Source of the DNA: Alicyclobacillus mali NBRC 102425
GTDB taxonomy: Bacteria; Bacillota; Bacilli; Alicyclobacillales; Alicyclobacillaceae
DNA: 64,000 nt
Direction: 5' to 3'
NCBI RefSeq assembly: GCF_001570745.1
Contig: NZ_BCSG01000011.1
Span: 1-64,000, forward strand
Below are positions 42,893 through 52,868 of this stretch, piece after piece. The translations under genes were made by a program, and so were the position numbers. Under the pieces are notes generated by a model. That model ran no database searches. It was not told the DNA's origin and worked only from the letters and a program-made list of their open reading frames with translations. How positions within the stretch are numbered: position 1 is the stretch's first letter; each line of letters starts with the position of its first letter.

Positions 42893-43755
42893 GGCGAACT
42901 CCCCTGTTCACGCACGACAAACACGTCCTGCAAGAAATCCATTTGAGCCGACGGTTGCACAATGGCGGATTTGGCCGTGTTATGCGCTCCGTAGACGACC
43001 TTTGTAATGGTGCCAATCACGAGACCACGAGGAAACACGTCACCAAGCCCGGACGTCACGACTTCGTCTCCCACCAGCTGGGAAGAGGGAAGCTGAATGA
43101 TCTGCCCGAGAAAGTCCAGATCCAGCTCGCCCGGATTGGTGGTCGAGCCAGTGACGACACCAAACGGCTGCATGTGGCTCGCTTCCACAAGCGCGGACAC
43201 GCCATCGCCCAGTTCCGTGTCGGTGATGAGCACCACCCTGGCGCTGTGCGAGCTCACCGTGTCCACGCGCCCGACGAGGCTCCCGTCAGGCGCCACCACA
43301 GCCATGTTCGGCTGAACGCCGTTGGCTGTGCCCACATCAATGGTGAGCGAGGAGTTCCACTGTGAGGGCTCGCGGCCCACCACCACGGCAGGAATCTCGT
43401 GCAACTGATTGACCGTCTTCCGATAGAAATGAAGCATGGTCTGCAGGCGCTGGTTCTCCGCTTGAGCGTCCGCCAGTTCGGCGCGCAGAGCTTGGTAATT
43501 CTCCATTTCTTGCTTGAGCGCCGCGTTCTCCTCGTACATCTGACGAAGGTCGGTGAGACCCGCGAAAAACCCGGTCAGTTTGCTCACGGGCCGATATACC
43601 ACGCCAGATACGGCGCTCTGGATGTCCATCAACACGCGCTCTGGAAACGTCGCGCGGCGTCCCGTCTGCGACAGCGTCAGTCCCGCGATAATCATGAGGA
43701 CAATGAGACTCCCGAGGATCAGGAACAACCGGCGACTTGTCAAGTATCGGGACAC
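42889..43755 (-). CDS. mreC: Rod shape-determining protein MreC
   Basis: The 288-residue bitopic protein has a short N-terminus, one membrane helix (LFLILGSLIVLMIIAGLTL), a coiled coil (about 65-110) and beta domains (TIDVGTANGVQPNMAVVAPDG). It links MreB to periplasmic wall synthesis. It follows mreB by about 23 bp. Confidence 0.96.
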   Translation of the reverse strand: MSRYLTSRRLFLILGSLIVLMIIAGLTLSQTGRRATFPERVLMDIQSAVSGVVYRPVSKLTGFFAGLTDLRQMYEENAALKQEMENYQALRAELADAQAENQRLQTMLHFYRKTVNQLHEIPAVVVGREPSQWNSSLTIDVGTANGVQPNMAVVAPDGSLVGRVDTVSSHSARVVLITDTELGDGVSALVEASHMQPFGVVTGSTTNPGELDLDFLGQIIQLPSSQLVGDEVVTSGLGDVFPRGLVIGTITKVVYGAHNTAKSAIVQPSAQMDFLQDVFVVREQGSSP

Positions 43756-43778
43756 GAATATCCCTCTTCCCTGTCACC

Positions 43779-44813
<1,035 letters not shown>

Positions 44814-44829
44814 TCAACGGTGGCTCCTC

Positions 44830-45531
44830 TCATGAAGTGGAATCCATATACCCTTCCGCGCGCAAACTCACAAATCGCCCATCGCCTATCACGATGTGGT
44901 CCAGCACCTCGATGCCGAGCACCCGCCCCGCCTCGACGAGACGCCTTGTGACCGCAATATCTTCAGGGCTAGGAGATGGGTCGCCACTGGGGTGATTATG
45001 TATGCACAAGATGCTCGAAGCGCTGATGCGGATCGCACGGCGAAAGATCTCGCGCGGATGTACAATGGAAGCATCCAGGCTGCCCACAGACGACATATCC
45101 TCAGCCAGGACTCGGTGTTTCGTGTCCAGAAGAAGCGTTACAAAATGTTCCTTTTTAAGATACCTCAGTCGATCCATCACATACTTTGCGGCGTCCTCCG
45201 CAGTGCGAATCTGCCGTTTGTCACTGGGCGGCTTTCGCACCACACGTCTGCCCAACTCGACCGCCGCCGCGATTTGCACGGCCTTGGCAGGCCCGATTCC
45301 GGGAACGCTGAGCAGTTCCGCCACCTCGAGATCCGCCAACCGGTCCAGATCGCCCAAATGGCGACAAAGCGACTGGGCAATTTCGTACACGTTCTGCTTT
45401 CCGTTGCCCGACTGCATGATGCAGGCCAGCAGCTCGTCCACGCGCAACGCGCCCGGCCCAAGACGCATCAGGCGCTCGCGCGGCCCATCCTCCAACTCCG
45501 ACGCAACACAGACATCCCAATCCATGCCCAT
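44830..45531 (-). CDS. radC: RadC-family JAMM/MPN protein
   Basis: The 233-residue protein has an N-terminal helix-hairpin-helix region (LSVPGIGPAKAVQIAAAVEL) and a C-terminal JAMM domain with HNHPSGDPSPSPED (His178, His180, Asp191). Despite its name a DNA-repair role is not firmly shown. It precedes mreB as in Bacillus, but maf, which normally lies upstream, is missing here. ATG is well spaced from GAGGTGAG. Confidence 0.95.
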   Translation of the reverse strand: MGMDWDVCVASELEDGPRERLMRLGPGALRVDELLACIMQSGNGKQNVYEIAQSLCRHLGDLDRLADLEVAELLSVPGIGPAKAVQIAAAVELGRRVVRKPPSDKRQIRTAEDAAKYVMDRLRYLKKEHFVTLLLDTKHRVLAEDMSSVGSLDASIVHPREIFRRAIRISASSILCIHNHPSGDPSPSPEDIAVTRRLVEAGRVLGIEVLDHIVIGDGRFVSLRAEGYMDSTS

Positions 45532-45557
45532 CTCACCTCGTCTGCATTGATGGCATG

Positions 45558-45586
45558 AGCATACGGAAACGAGCAGGATGGGACAA
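45558..45586 (-). promoter_or_regulatory. Candidate promoter of radC-mreBCD-minCD
   Basis: TTGTCC (45581-45586), 17 bp, TATGCT (45558-45563) on the minus strand, four of six in each hexamer. It lies between the upstream terminator and radC. Confidence 0.45.
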
Positions 45587-45626
45587 ACGGCTTCGGTAAA
45601 AAGGGTGGTACGGAAGTTGAAGACCC

Positions 45627-45651
45627 AAAAAAAGGGTCCGGCGGTCCGGAC
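45627..45651 (-). terminator. Terminator downstream of the SpoIIB-like gene
   Basis: Minus strand GTCCGG-ACCG-CCGGAC, then CC and seven T. It ends transcripts arriving from 45760 and insulates radC. Between it and 45759 nothing else is seen. Confidence 0.75.
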
Positions 45652-45759
45652 GGATCGAAACAGCTACGAAACCTCGCAACAGAGCCGCAATGCGCTCCAC
45701 GTGTTTGCGACATGACCACACTGCGACGGTACTATTGTGAACATGTTCGACAGCATTCG

Positions 45760-46728
45760 TCAATGGCTCATTTTCGACAACTCGATTACACCGGGCCATC
45801 CACACAATCGGAGCCAGTCGTTCAACGCCTGCACCGCCAAGGCTTCCGAATCGCGCGCATTGCCAACGCGAACGTCCGCAAGAAGCCCCTGAAGCTTCTG
45901 ATGCAAGTCAGCCCCCACGCCGCCTTCGCCGCCCGGCCAGGCGCGCCACACGCTCGCCGGGATGGCCAGTGCGTTCTGGAGAGCTCGCTCCGCATCGACC
46001 TGCCTCCCCCCGTCAGCCGCCCAGGAGATGGCCGCCAACAGCCCGCTCTCCGCCAACCCGAGAGCGTCCTCGTCTTGGCGGATCAGCCTTTGAGGGAAGA
46101 CACCCGGAACCATCGAATCACCGGCGCGCACCTCGACTGCCTGCAGCTGGTAGTCACTCGGGCGCAGATGCTCCGCTTGCAACCAGTGCTGAATGCCGAC
46201 CAGCGTGAGCGCCAGCCACGGGGAAGCCTTCGATGATCCTCGCGGCACCGCGACCTCAACGGACAAGCCCGGATACGCGATGGGCGTGGCTGATCGCGCC
46301 TCAACAAAGGCGGATGTCCCGCGCATCTCGGTTTGAACAGTCGGCACATGATCCGGAGGCGCAGCAAACTGATGAAATCCCGCGAGCGCCACGGTTCCGA
46401 GCATCATCCCGCTCGCGAGACCGGTCTTCAGTCCCGCTCGAAAACGAGCTTCCCCTTGCGGAAGAATCCAGTCGCGGACGGCGCGCTTGACGCGGTCCCA
46501 GCCCGCAGCGGGCATCCCCGTCGATCGCGTCTCCTCAATGCGCGCGCGCATCGCGGTGAGCGTGATAGGTGCGCGCCGGCGCTCGATGCGCAGCACCGGT
46601 TCTTCGGCCTGTGGGGCCGCGGCGCCCTCGCCTGAGAGGGTCCAGCTCTGCGTCCCCATCCGGACGCGGACTGTGTGTAATGGCGGCTTGCGACTTTCGG
46701 GACCATGAATGGGGTTCGATGCGTTCAA
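45760..46728 (-). CDS. Single-pass membrane protein in the SpoIIB position (function inferred)
   Basis: The roughly 322-residue protein has a charged cytoplasmic N-terminus (about 1-100), one membrane helix (AGLKTGLASGMMLGTVALAG) and a long extracytoplasmic domain rich in Trp and Ala. In Bacillus the slot before maf-radC-mreB is occupied by spoIIB, a protein of the same size and topology that aids engulfment. No sure SPOR signature is visible, so the equivalence rests on synteny and architecture. TTG 46728 fits GGGAGG; an upstream GTG (46752) has no ribosome site. Confidence 0.55.
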   Translation of the reverse strand: MNASNPIHGPESRKPPLHTVRVRMGTQSWTLSGEGAAAPQAEEPVLRIERRRAPITLTAMRARIEETRSTGMPAAGWDRVKRAVRDWILPQGEARFRAGLKTGLASGMMLGTVALAGFHQFAAPPDHVPTVQTEMRGTSAFVEARSATPIAYPGLSVEVAVPRGSSKASPWLALTLVGIQHWLQAEHLRPSDYQLQAVEVRAGDSMVPGVFPQRLIRQDEDALGLAESGLLAAISWAADGGRQVDAERALQNALAIPASVWRAWPGGEGGVGADLHQKLQGLLADVRVGNARDSEALAVQALNDWLRLCGWPGVIELSKMSH

Positions 46729-46815
46729 CGCCTCCGCCTCCCGCCGCTTCACGTCATCATCACGGCTAGTCTATGTGCCGGCGGTCGGAGGTATGCGAGT
46801 TTTACGAGATTCAAT

Positions 46816-46868
46816 AGGGGCATGCCCCTCGGCGCGAACCCTGTGTCTTAGGGACGCCTCCGAGGGGC
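46816..46868. repeat. Overlapping palindrome and hairpin after the phosphoesterase gene
   Basis: AGGGGCATGCCCCT (46816-46829) is a perfect 14-bp palindrome. Its right half also pairs in a 9-bp stem GCCCCTCGG/CCGAGGGGC (46824-46832 with 46860-46868). The two structures exclude each other. No U-tract follows. Confidence 0.6.
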
Positions 46869-46875
46869 GAGAGGT

Positions 46876-48702
46876 TCAATCGGCTTGCTGCGGGGAAAAG
46901 AGGTAGAACGTGAGATTGCCATACGTGTACGTGTGCATCTCAGCTCCGATGAGCGGATCGATCTCGTCCACTGGCACCAACCACACACCGTTTGAGCGCA
47001 TCAGCGGCGCCTTCAAGTGAACCGGTTCACCATCGACGGAGACCTTGCCGGATCGCTCGTCAATCGCGACATCGTGTCCCTGGTACGTGAAGCGAGCCAC
47101 GCGGTTTGCCTCGCGCAGGACGACGTCCAGATTCTGCGCGTAGTGATTGAGACTGAGATAGGTCACACCGCGGACGACCTGCGGCTGCGCGTCCGGCGTC
47201 ACGGGCTCACCCGTCGTGGGATCCAGAAACACTGGCGGATTGTTCAGGTGCCAGTCGAACATGTTCATGAGCGATCCCGCCAGCGTGTCATACGACGCAG
47301 GTCCGAGCGAACCGAGGCCCCAGTTTTGTTCAATGAACTTCAATACGGAGGTCTGGTCGATCAATGTGTTGTCGACGAAGTTGTGCTTGGCGTACGGCGA
47401 AATGACCAGGAAGGGCACGCGAGGGCCATAGCCGGCACGGTCCGTGCCGTTCTGCAGCACCGGCTTCCCTCCAAGCACGTCGACAGCCGGATCGTTCGAA
47501 CCGTTGACCAGCGGCGGCATGACGTGATCGTACCAACCATCGGAATCGTCGTACGTGATGACGATGGCGGTCGAGGACCAGTCCGGCGACGCCTCAATCT
47601 GGTTGATGGTCTGGACCAACCAGCGCTGCTCGTCCAGCGGATCCGAATAACCCGCGTGGCCGTCCTCGTATTCGGGCGCCTTGAGGAAGCTCACCGCTGG
47701 CATGTTTCCGTTCTGAAGCGCCATGAAGAAGTCCGTGATGTCATACTGATGGTTCGCCTGATCTGTGTGGCCGATCATCGACACGCTGGATGGCGGCAGA
47801 TGATTGGGATTGGCAGTGGATGCGTAATACTGGAACGGCTCGTGGTGCGCGCTGTAGTCGGTTGTCTCGTCTGTGCCGGCGATGTTGTTGTCCTTCGCAT
47901 TGGGATTGGCGAAACCGCCCTGGAACCAGCCCCACGTGATACCCTTTGCGTTCAGAAGGTCCCCAATGTTTTTGCCGGACATGGCCATGGTCATACCCTT
48001 GGAGGCGCTGTCGTAATAGGGATCAATGTCACCGATATCCACGCCATTCTGGGTGACCGCATTGGTCGGGAAATTTTTGCTGCCCGGCTGTAACACTTGC
48101 GCCGTACCCGTCGTCTGATTGGACGAATACACCGTCGCCCCCGCGGTATCGCCCGAGATGAGATTGATGGCGCCAGGCGTGGACGGCCCGTACTGCGTGC
48201 AGTACGCGTTGTCGTTCAGCGCAAAGTGTTGTGCATAGTACCACAGCGCCGTGACCGTGTTTCCGTCGTAGTAGTCGAGATCGATGGGATTCCCCCGGCC
48301 CACGGTGTTGATGAAATTGTCCATGCGGCCGCCGTCGACCGATTGTTGCTCCGGCGTGTAGTTGTGATTCATGTCCTGGGTCACGGCCTGAGAACGGTCC
48401 AGGCGCTGCGGGTTCGTGCCATTCGGATTGTTGGTGAGCAGGCTGCCCGAAAGGCCATTGACACTCGGCGTGTCAGGGGCGGCGTAGAAGGGCGGCTCGC
48501 CTGCGGGATTGGCGGCATTCGGATATGTGCCAAAGTAGTGGTCGAAGGATACGTTTTCGTCGAAAATGACCACGAGGTGCTGAATCGGCGTCGCAGTCGT
48601 GGCGGTCGGCGAGACCGTGTCGCTGGCGAGCGCTTGCGGTGCCATGGCCGTCAGCATGGCCACAGACGCCGCCAAAACAGGAGACCATCGTCTGGCTTTC
48701 AC
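46876..48702 (-). CDS. Secreted phosphoesterase (phospholipase C/acid phosphatase family) with copper-amine-oxidase-like C-terminal domain
   Basis: The 608-residue protein begins with a signal peptide (MKARRWSPVLAASVAML..ALAS). The PF04185-type catalytic domain shows VIFDENVSFDHYFGTYP, an active-site Asn/His context, HNYTPEQ and YDDSDGWYDHV. The last ~110 residues (VRGVTYLSLNHYAQNLD to the end) resemble a CuAO N1-like stalk domain seen in surface proteins. It likely frees phosphate or acts on phospholipids outside the cell at low pH. GTG 48702 is spaced from GGGAGGGGG; ATG 48732 would overlap that site. Confidence 0.88.
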   Translation of the reverse strand: MKARRWSPVLAASVAMLTAMAPQALASDTVSPTATTATPIQHLVVIFDENVSFDHYFGTYPNAANPAGEPPFYAAPDTPSVNGLSGSLLTNNPNGTNPQRLDRSQAVTQDMNHNYTPEQQSVDGGRMDNFINTVGRGNPIDLDYYDGNTVTALWYYAQHFALNDNAYCTQYGPSTPGAINLISGDTAGATVYSSNQTTGTAQVLQPGSKNFPTNAVTQNGVDIGDIDPYYDSASKGMTMAMSGKNIGDLLNAKGITWGWFQGGFANPNAKDNNIAGTDETTDYSAHHEPFQYYASTANPNHLPPSSVSMIGHTDQANHQYDITDFFMALQNGNMPAVSFLKAPEYEDGHAGYSDPLDEQRWLVQTINQIEASPDWSSTAIVITYDDSDGWYDHVMPPLVNGSNDPAVDVLGGKPVLQNGTDRAGYGPRVPFLVISPYAKHNFVDNTLIDQTSVLKFIEQNWGLGSLGPASYDTLAGSLMNMFDWHLNNPPVFLDPTTGEPVTPDAQPQVVRGVTYLSLNHYAQNLDVVLREANRVARFTYQGHDVAIDERSGKVSVDGEPVHLKAPLMRSNGVWLVPVDEIDPLIGAEMHTYTYGNLTFYLFSPQQAD

Positions 48703-48755
48703 AGTGGGTGAACCCCCTCCCCTATTGGTCACACGAGCCGAATGTAACCGGGAAT

Positions 48756-48783
48756 TGTTGAAAGAATATGAATCTCACGTGAA
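48756..48783 (-). promoter_or_regulatory. Candidate Pho boxes of the phosphoesterase gene
   Basis: Three minus-strand hexamers with exact 11-bp period: TTCACG (48778-48783), TTCATA (48767-48772) and TCAACA (48756-48761). Each is close to the PhoP repeat TTNACA. They lie 55-80 bp before the start. Confidence 0.45.
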
Positions 48784-48832
48784 GAGGGAGAAAAGATTTG
48801 GTGTTCAGCAGCCATGATTGCTCCAATGACAC

Positions 48833-48859
48833 AAAAAAGAAGGGGGCACTCAGCCCCCC
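48833..48859 (-). terminator. Terminator of the YabE-like gene
   Basis: Minus-strand GGGGGC-tgagt-GCCCCC, then TTCTTTTTT, located about 32 bp after the stop codon. Confidence 0.85.
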
Positions 48860-48890
48860 GCATCACCCTTACCCCTATGCCGATTGCTTT

Positions 48891-49880
48891 TTACCCCAGA
48901 ACGTACACCGTGATGGTGCGTGCCCCCCAAGCGTCCGCTTGTGAGAGCGAGGCCATACAAATGTCGATCCGGTCGCCGACGATGGCCGATCCCGTGTCGG
49001 CGGCAATGCAGACGCCAATCCCCGGAATGTACACCCGTGAACCCAATGGAATCACGCGAGGGTCCACCGCGATGACGCCAGGCTCGGCTGGCACCCCGGT
49101 TGCCGTGGTCCCACCCGCCACGTACGCGGTGGCCATCACCGTGATGGCTTCGCGGATGAGCCCGGGGTTGGGGTTGGCCGACCTCGTGGCCAGCGTCGCC
49201 TGCACGGGCCTTGGTTCGGCCGTCCCGACCTCTACGACCGCATCGACAGGTTCCCGCACGATCCTTTTGACCACCCGTGTGGCAATGCACTTGCCATCCC
49301 GATAGACGCGCGTCGTCTGAACTTGCAGCAACCCTTTCACACCGTGCGTCACGTACTGGACATGTCCTTGCACAAGCTCGCTCGTGGTGCGACGTATGGT
49401 CTGAAACGGTATATCCTGCGTCTCGGTGGTGGTCTCGGTCACGTACCGGTGAATCTCGATGGTCTCGCCTTGCCGAATGGCGTCCGTCGCCTTGACGTTC
49501 ATCCGATCCTTCGGCGTAAGTTCGATGTGCTGGCCCTGCAAGAACTCTGCCACGGTCTTGGCGAATGTGAAGACCGTCTCCGTCTTCCCCTCGACGTCCA
49601 AAGTCACTTCTTTGGGACTTTCGATGGTCACCATCTCGCCATTGACGACTGAGCTATCGAGTGCCGGGCTGACGCGGTCCCTTTTGCCGATGTGGACTCC
49701 GTGCTGCTCCAGGAATTCTTCCAAGGTTCCGGTCGAAAACCCACGCAACACCTTGCGCTGCCCATTGTCTGACACCGTGATGGTTTTGTAGGTGCTCGCA
49801 ACGACCGTGCCCGCACCTCCGAAGCCGACGGCTGCCGCCGTCACGGCCGCCACCACGGCTTTCGACTTTGGTAGACGCAC
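48891..49880 (-). CDS. YabE/Rpf-like cell-wall protein (DUF348, G5, 3D domains)
   Basis: The 329-residue exported protein has an N-terminal membrane/signal helix (VVAAVTAAAVGFGGAGTVVA), two DUF348 repeats (about 35-135), a G5 domain (about 145-215) and a C-terminal 3D (lytic-transglycosylase-like) domain with Asp residues in AVDP, AADTG and GDRIDI. Such proteins resemble resuscitation-promoting factors and cut peptidoglycan. GTG 49880 is placed by AGAGGTGA. The short leader leaves no room for a ydaO-type riboswitch. Confidence 0.92.
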   Translation of the reverse strand: MRLPKSKAVVAAVTAAAVGFGGAGTVVASTYKTITVSDNGQRKVLRGFSTGTLEEFLEQHGVHIGKRDRVSPALDSSVVNGEMVTIESPKEVTLDVEGKTETVFTFAKTVAEFLQGQHIELTPKDRMNVKATDAIRQGETIEIHRYVTETTTETQDIPFQTIRRTTSELVQGHVQYVTHGVKGLLQVQTTRVYRDGKCIATRVVKRIVREPVDAVVEVGTAEPRPVQATLATRSANPNPGLIREAITVMATAYVAGGTTATGVPAEPGVIAVDPRVIPLGSRVYIPGIGVCIAADTGSAIVGDRIDICMASLSQADAWGARTITVYVLG

Positions 49881-49932
49881 TCCCTCACCTCTTTCCGTTT
49901 TTTTCTTACGGATAGGGGATTGGGCTGCGGAC

Positions 49933-49961
49933 AGTATAACGAGATTGCGGCGGGATTGCAA
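49933..49961 (-). promoter_or_regulatory. Sigma-A promoter of the YabE-like gene
   Basis: TTGCAA (49956-49961), 17 bp, TATACT (49933-49938) on the minus strand. Good match, with a leader of about 45 nt. Confidence 0.6.
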
Positions 49962-50089
49962 ACCACGTTCTGTAAGCGCATTCGCCGCCGCTTTCTCAGC
50001 AGCCTGAAGCTTGACTCTAGTCTATAGAAAAGGCTATGGCGGATGGACAGGAAACATGTCGACGAGGGCACAGAGATTTTCGTGCAAAA

Positions 50090-50131
50090 TCGACAAGGGC
50101 GGCGCAGCCGGCTTCGCCGACCCCGCCGCCC
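50090..50131 (-). terminator. Terminator of valS-folC-murC
   Basis: Outer stem GGGCGGCG/CGCCGCCC (50124-50131 with 50097-50104), inner GTCGGC/GCCGGC helix, then TTGTCGATTTT on the minus strand. It starts about 18 bp after the murC stop codon. Confidence 0.75.
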
Positions 50132-50148
50132 CGTCGCCCGCGCATGCC

Positions 50149-51549
50149 TCAGACGAGCGCCTGTTTTTCCGGAACCTGCAGAAGGTCCGCCAAACCCTTC
50201 GCGACCTTCCAGACGTCGCCCGCGCCCATGGTCAGGACCAAGTCGCCCGGGCGCACGTGCTGCGCCAGATACTCAATCACGTCGTCGTGCGTGGGGATGT
50301 AGCGCGTGTTGGCATTGCTCATGCAAGCGATCTCGCTCGCGAGCCTCGCCGCGGACACGCCTTCGATCTTGCGTTCGCCGGCTGGCGAGTAGATGTCACA
50401 GAGAATGACCTCGTCCGCCTCTCCGAACGCCTTCGCGAATTCCTCGAACAAGAAGAACGTGCGCGTGTACCGCTGCGGCTGAAACACCGCAACAATCCGC
50501 CTGCCCGTAGATTTCGCAGCGGCGATGGTGGCGCGGATCTCCGTCGGATGATGCGCATAGTCGTCGACAATCAGAACGCCGCCCAGGTCTGCCACCACTT
50601 GAAAGCGCCTCTTCGCGCCGTGGAAGCGCGACAGCGCAACCGCGACAACCTCGAACGATAGCCCGACCTCCATACAGACGGCGATGGCGGCAAGCGCATT
50701 TGCGACATTGTGTCTGCCCGGAAGGGCCAATTGGAGCGTTCCGACACATTCCCCGTTCACCAACACGTCGGACCGTGAGGCGCGATCGCTCAGTTCCACA
50801 TTCCGCGCGGTGATGTCGGCGTCCTCCGCAAATCCGTAGGTCACGACTCGGCACCGGGCCGCGGAGCGCAGTTCGCGGAGTTTCGCGTCGTCCGAGGACA
50901 TGACCAGCAGGCCCTCCGGCGGGATTTGGCGGATGAACGTCTCGTACGCTCGCACGAGGTTTTCAAACTTGCCGTCGTAATGCTCCAGATGATCCGCCTC
51001 CACATTCGTCACGACCGCGATGGCCGGACGATAATGGAGAAACGATCCATCGGATTCATCCGCTTCCGCCACGACAAACGGCCCCTTGCCCGCTTTCGCA
51101 TTGTCCCCGAGATCCGACACCACACCGCCGACGACAAACGTCGGGTCCAGGCCACACTGTTCCATCGCGAAGGAAATCATGGAGGTCGTGGTCGTCTTGC
51201 CGTGCGCGCCGGTGACGGCGATGCCGACGCGATCGTCCATCAAGCGGGCCAGCATTTCACTCCGGTGAATGACCGGGATGTTTTGCGACCGCGCAGCCTC
51301 GAGTTCCACGTTGTCCTGTTTGACCGCTGTGCTGTGCACGACGATGTCCGCGCCCTCCACGTGCTCCGGACGATGCCCGTAATACACCATGGCTCCGCGC
51401 GAGGCGAGCTTCTCCGTCAGCTCGTGACGAGACACATCCGACCCTGAAACCCGATATCCCAGATCCAACATCACTCTCGCGATGGCGCTCATGCCGTAGC
51501 CGCCAATCCCGACGAAGTGCACATGTTCCGAACCGCGCACGCGCCTCAC
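50149..51549 (-). CDS. murC: UDP-N-acetylmuramate-L-alanine ligase
   Basis: The 466-residue Mur ligase adds L-Ala to UDP-MurNAc. Signatures are VHFVGIGGYGMSAIARV at the N-terminus, the ATP loop AVTGAHGKTTTTSM, and VVAEADESDGSF. GTG 51549 begins 6 bp past the folC stop codon. The genomic partner set valS-folC-murC is compact, with other mur genes elsewhere. Confidence 0.97.
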   Translation of the reverse strand: MRRVRGSEHVHFVGIGGYGMSAIARVMLDLGYRVSGSDVSRHELTEKLASRGAMVYYGHRPEHVEGADIVVHSTAVKQDNVELEAARSQNIPVIHRSEMLARLMDDRVGIAVTGAHGKTTTTSMISFAMEQCGLDPTFVVGGVVSDLGDNAKAGKGPFVVAEADESDGSFLHYRPAIAVVTNVEADHLEHYDGKFENLVRAYETFIRQIPPEGLLVMSSDDAKLRELRSAARCRVVTYGFAEDADITARNVELSDRASRSDVLVNGECVGTLQLALPGRHNVANALAAIAVCMEVGLSFEVVAVALSRFHGAKRRFQVVADLGGVLIVDDYAHHPTEIRATIAAAKSTGRRIVAVFQPQRYTRTFFLFEEFAKAFGEADEVILCDIYSPAGERKIEGVSAARLASEIACMSNANTRYIPTHDDVIEYLAQHVRPGDLVLTMGAGDVWKVAKGLADLLQVPEKQALV

Positions 51550-51555
51550 CGTCCT

Positions 51556-52854
51556 TTACTGCCATTCCTCTGCTCCAAGTGCAATGATAGTGTTCCGCGC
51601 CAACTCCGTCATATACAAATTTCCCCAGATGACGATTGGTCCCTTGCCCTTCATCGCCTCTTCAATCGCGCCATCGATCGAGGGCATGACGCGAATCGTA
51701 AGATCAGGCCGAATCTCCTGTGCCACGGCGGCCAACGCCCCTGGGTCCGCGCCCCGCGGATGTGGCGAGCGCATGACGAGCGCCTCGCTCGCCAACGGCA
51801 GCATGTGCGCTAACATGCCGCGGACGTCCTTGTCGGCGAACGCCGCGAACATCATGCGCCACCCGCTGTCTCCCGTCTCACTCCCCAGGCGATGCAACGC
51901 GCGGGCGAGCGTACGAGCACCCTCTTCGTTGTGCGCGCCGTCGATCACGACAAGGCGGCCGGCCAACCGGAACACCTCGCACCGAAGCGGCCACCGCACG
52001 CTTCCAAGCGAATGGATTGCCCGCTCCCAATCGTCGCTCGCGAGCTGGCCTTCCCCGACTTCCAGCATCGCAAGACTCACCGCGGCGTTCTGCGCCTGAT
52101 GCTCACCGACGAGGCCGAGGCGAACGCTGGGCGCATCCCGGTGCAACCCGCGATAGGCGCCTTCCAGTTGAAACCCCGCCTTCACCGCGGTGAACTGCAC
52201 GTCTCGCCCGACGCTCACGAGCCGCGAACCCAGCCGTGCCGCCGTGCGCTCTATGACACGGTACGCGGCATCCGCACACGCGGTGACTACAGGCACGCCT
52301 GGCTTTACAATCCCCGCCTTTTCGCGCGCGATATCGACAAGCGTCGGGCCGAGGATGTCGACGTGATCGTAGGACACGTTGGTGATGCCTGTGACATGTG
52401 GCCACACAACGTTCGTGGCGTCCAAACGACCGCCGAGCCCCGTCTCCCAGACCACGCGCTCGACGTCCGCAGACCGAAACGCGAGCAGCGCGACCGCGGT
52501 CAGCACCTCAAACTCCGTCGGCGGATCGGAGGCGTCCGCGGCGCGCCGCACGGCGTCCACGTGCTCCGCGAACTCCTCCTCCGAAATGGGCTTGCCATCG
52601 ATAGCGACCCGCCCGTTGAAGCCGCCCAATCCCGGCGAGGTGTACAGACCGGTTCGCCGCCCGAGCGCCGTGAGCATGGCCGCAAGCATGGCGCAGACGG
52701 AGCCTTTGCCATTCGTGCCGGCGACGTGATAGAAACACAAACCGTCTTCGGGTTGATTCAGTTTCGACAAAATCCGACGCATCCGATCAAGGCCAGGCTT
52801 CATGCCGAACCGCCGGAGCGCGCCGATGTAGCGAACGGCCTCCGCGTAGTTCAT
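51556..52854 (-). CDS. folC: Folylpolyglutamate synthase/dihydrofolate synthase
   Basis: The 432-residue Mur-ligase-like enzyme adds glutamate to folates. Motifs are VAGTNGKGSVCAML (P-loop) and LDATNVVWPHVTGITNVSYDH. It starts 14 bp after valS, the conserved valS-folC pair of Bacillota, and shares the valine T-box transcript. Confidence 0.96.
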   Translation of the reverse strand: MNYAEAVRYIGALRRFGMKPGLDRMRRILSKLNQPEDGLCFYHVAGTNGKGSVCAMLAAMLTALGRRTGLYTSPGLGGFNGRVAIDGKPISEEEFAEHVDAVRRAADASDPPTEFEVLTAVALLAFRSADVERVVWETGLGGRLDATNVVWPHVTGITNVSYDHVDILGPTLVDIAREKAGIVKPGVPVVTACADAAYRVIERTAARLGSRLVSVGRDVQFTAVKAGFQLEGAYRGLHRDAPSVRLGLVGEHQAQNAAVSLAMLEVGEGQLASDDWERAIHSLGSVRWPLRCEVFRLAGRLVVIDGAHNEEGARTLARALHRLGSETGDSGWRMMFAAFADKDVRGMLAHMLPLASEALVMRSPHPRGADPGALAAVAQEIRPDLTIRVMPSIDGAIEEAMKGKGPIVIWGNLYMTELARNTIIALGAEEWQ

Positions 52855-52868
52855 GTGCGTTCCGCCCT

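Noticed and set aside
42276-43016. A 246-codon minus-strand frame overlapping mreD
   Set aside because: Different register from mreD, lacks membrane pattern and homology; mreD is clearly the real gene.
45745-45780. Two TGTCGAA 0A boxes near the end of the SpoIIB-like gene
   Set aside because: At least one is coding sequence, and no Spo0A-type promoter or gene start follows; chance matches are likely.
49881-50040. ydaO-type (cyclic di-AMP) riboswitch before the YabE-like gene
   Set aside because: The promoter leaves only about 45 nt of leader, far too short.
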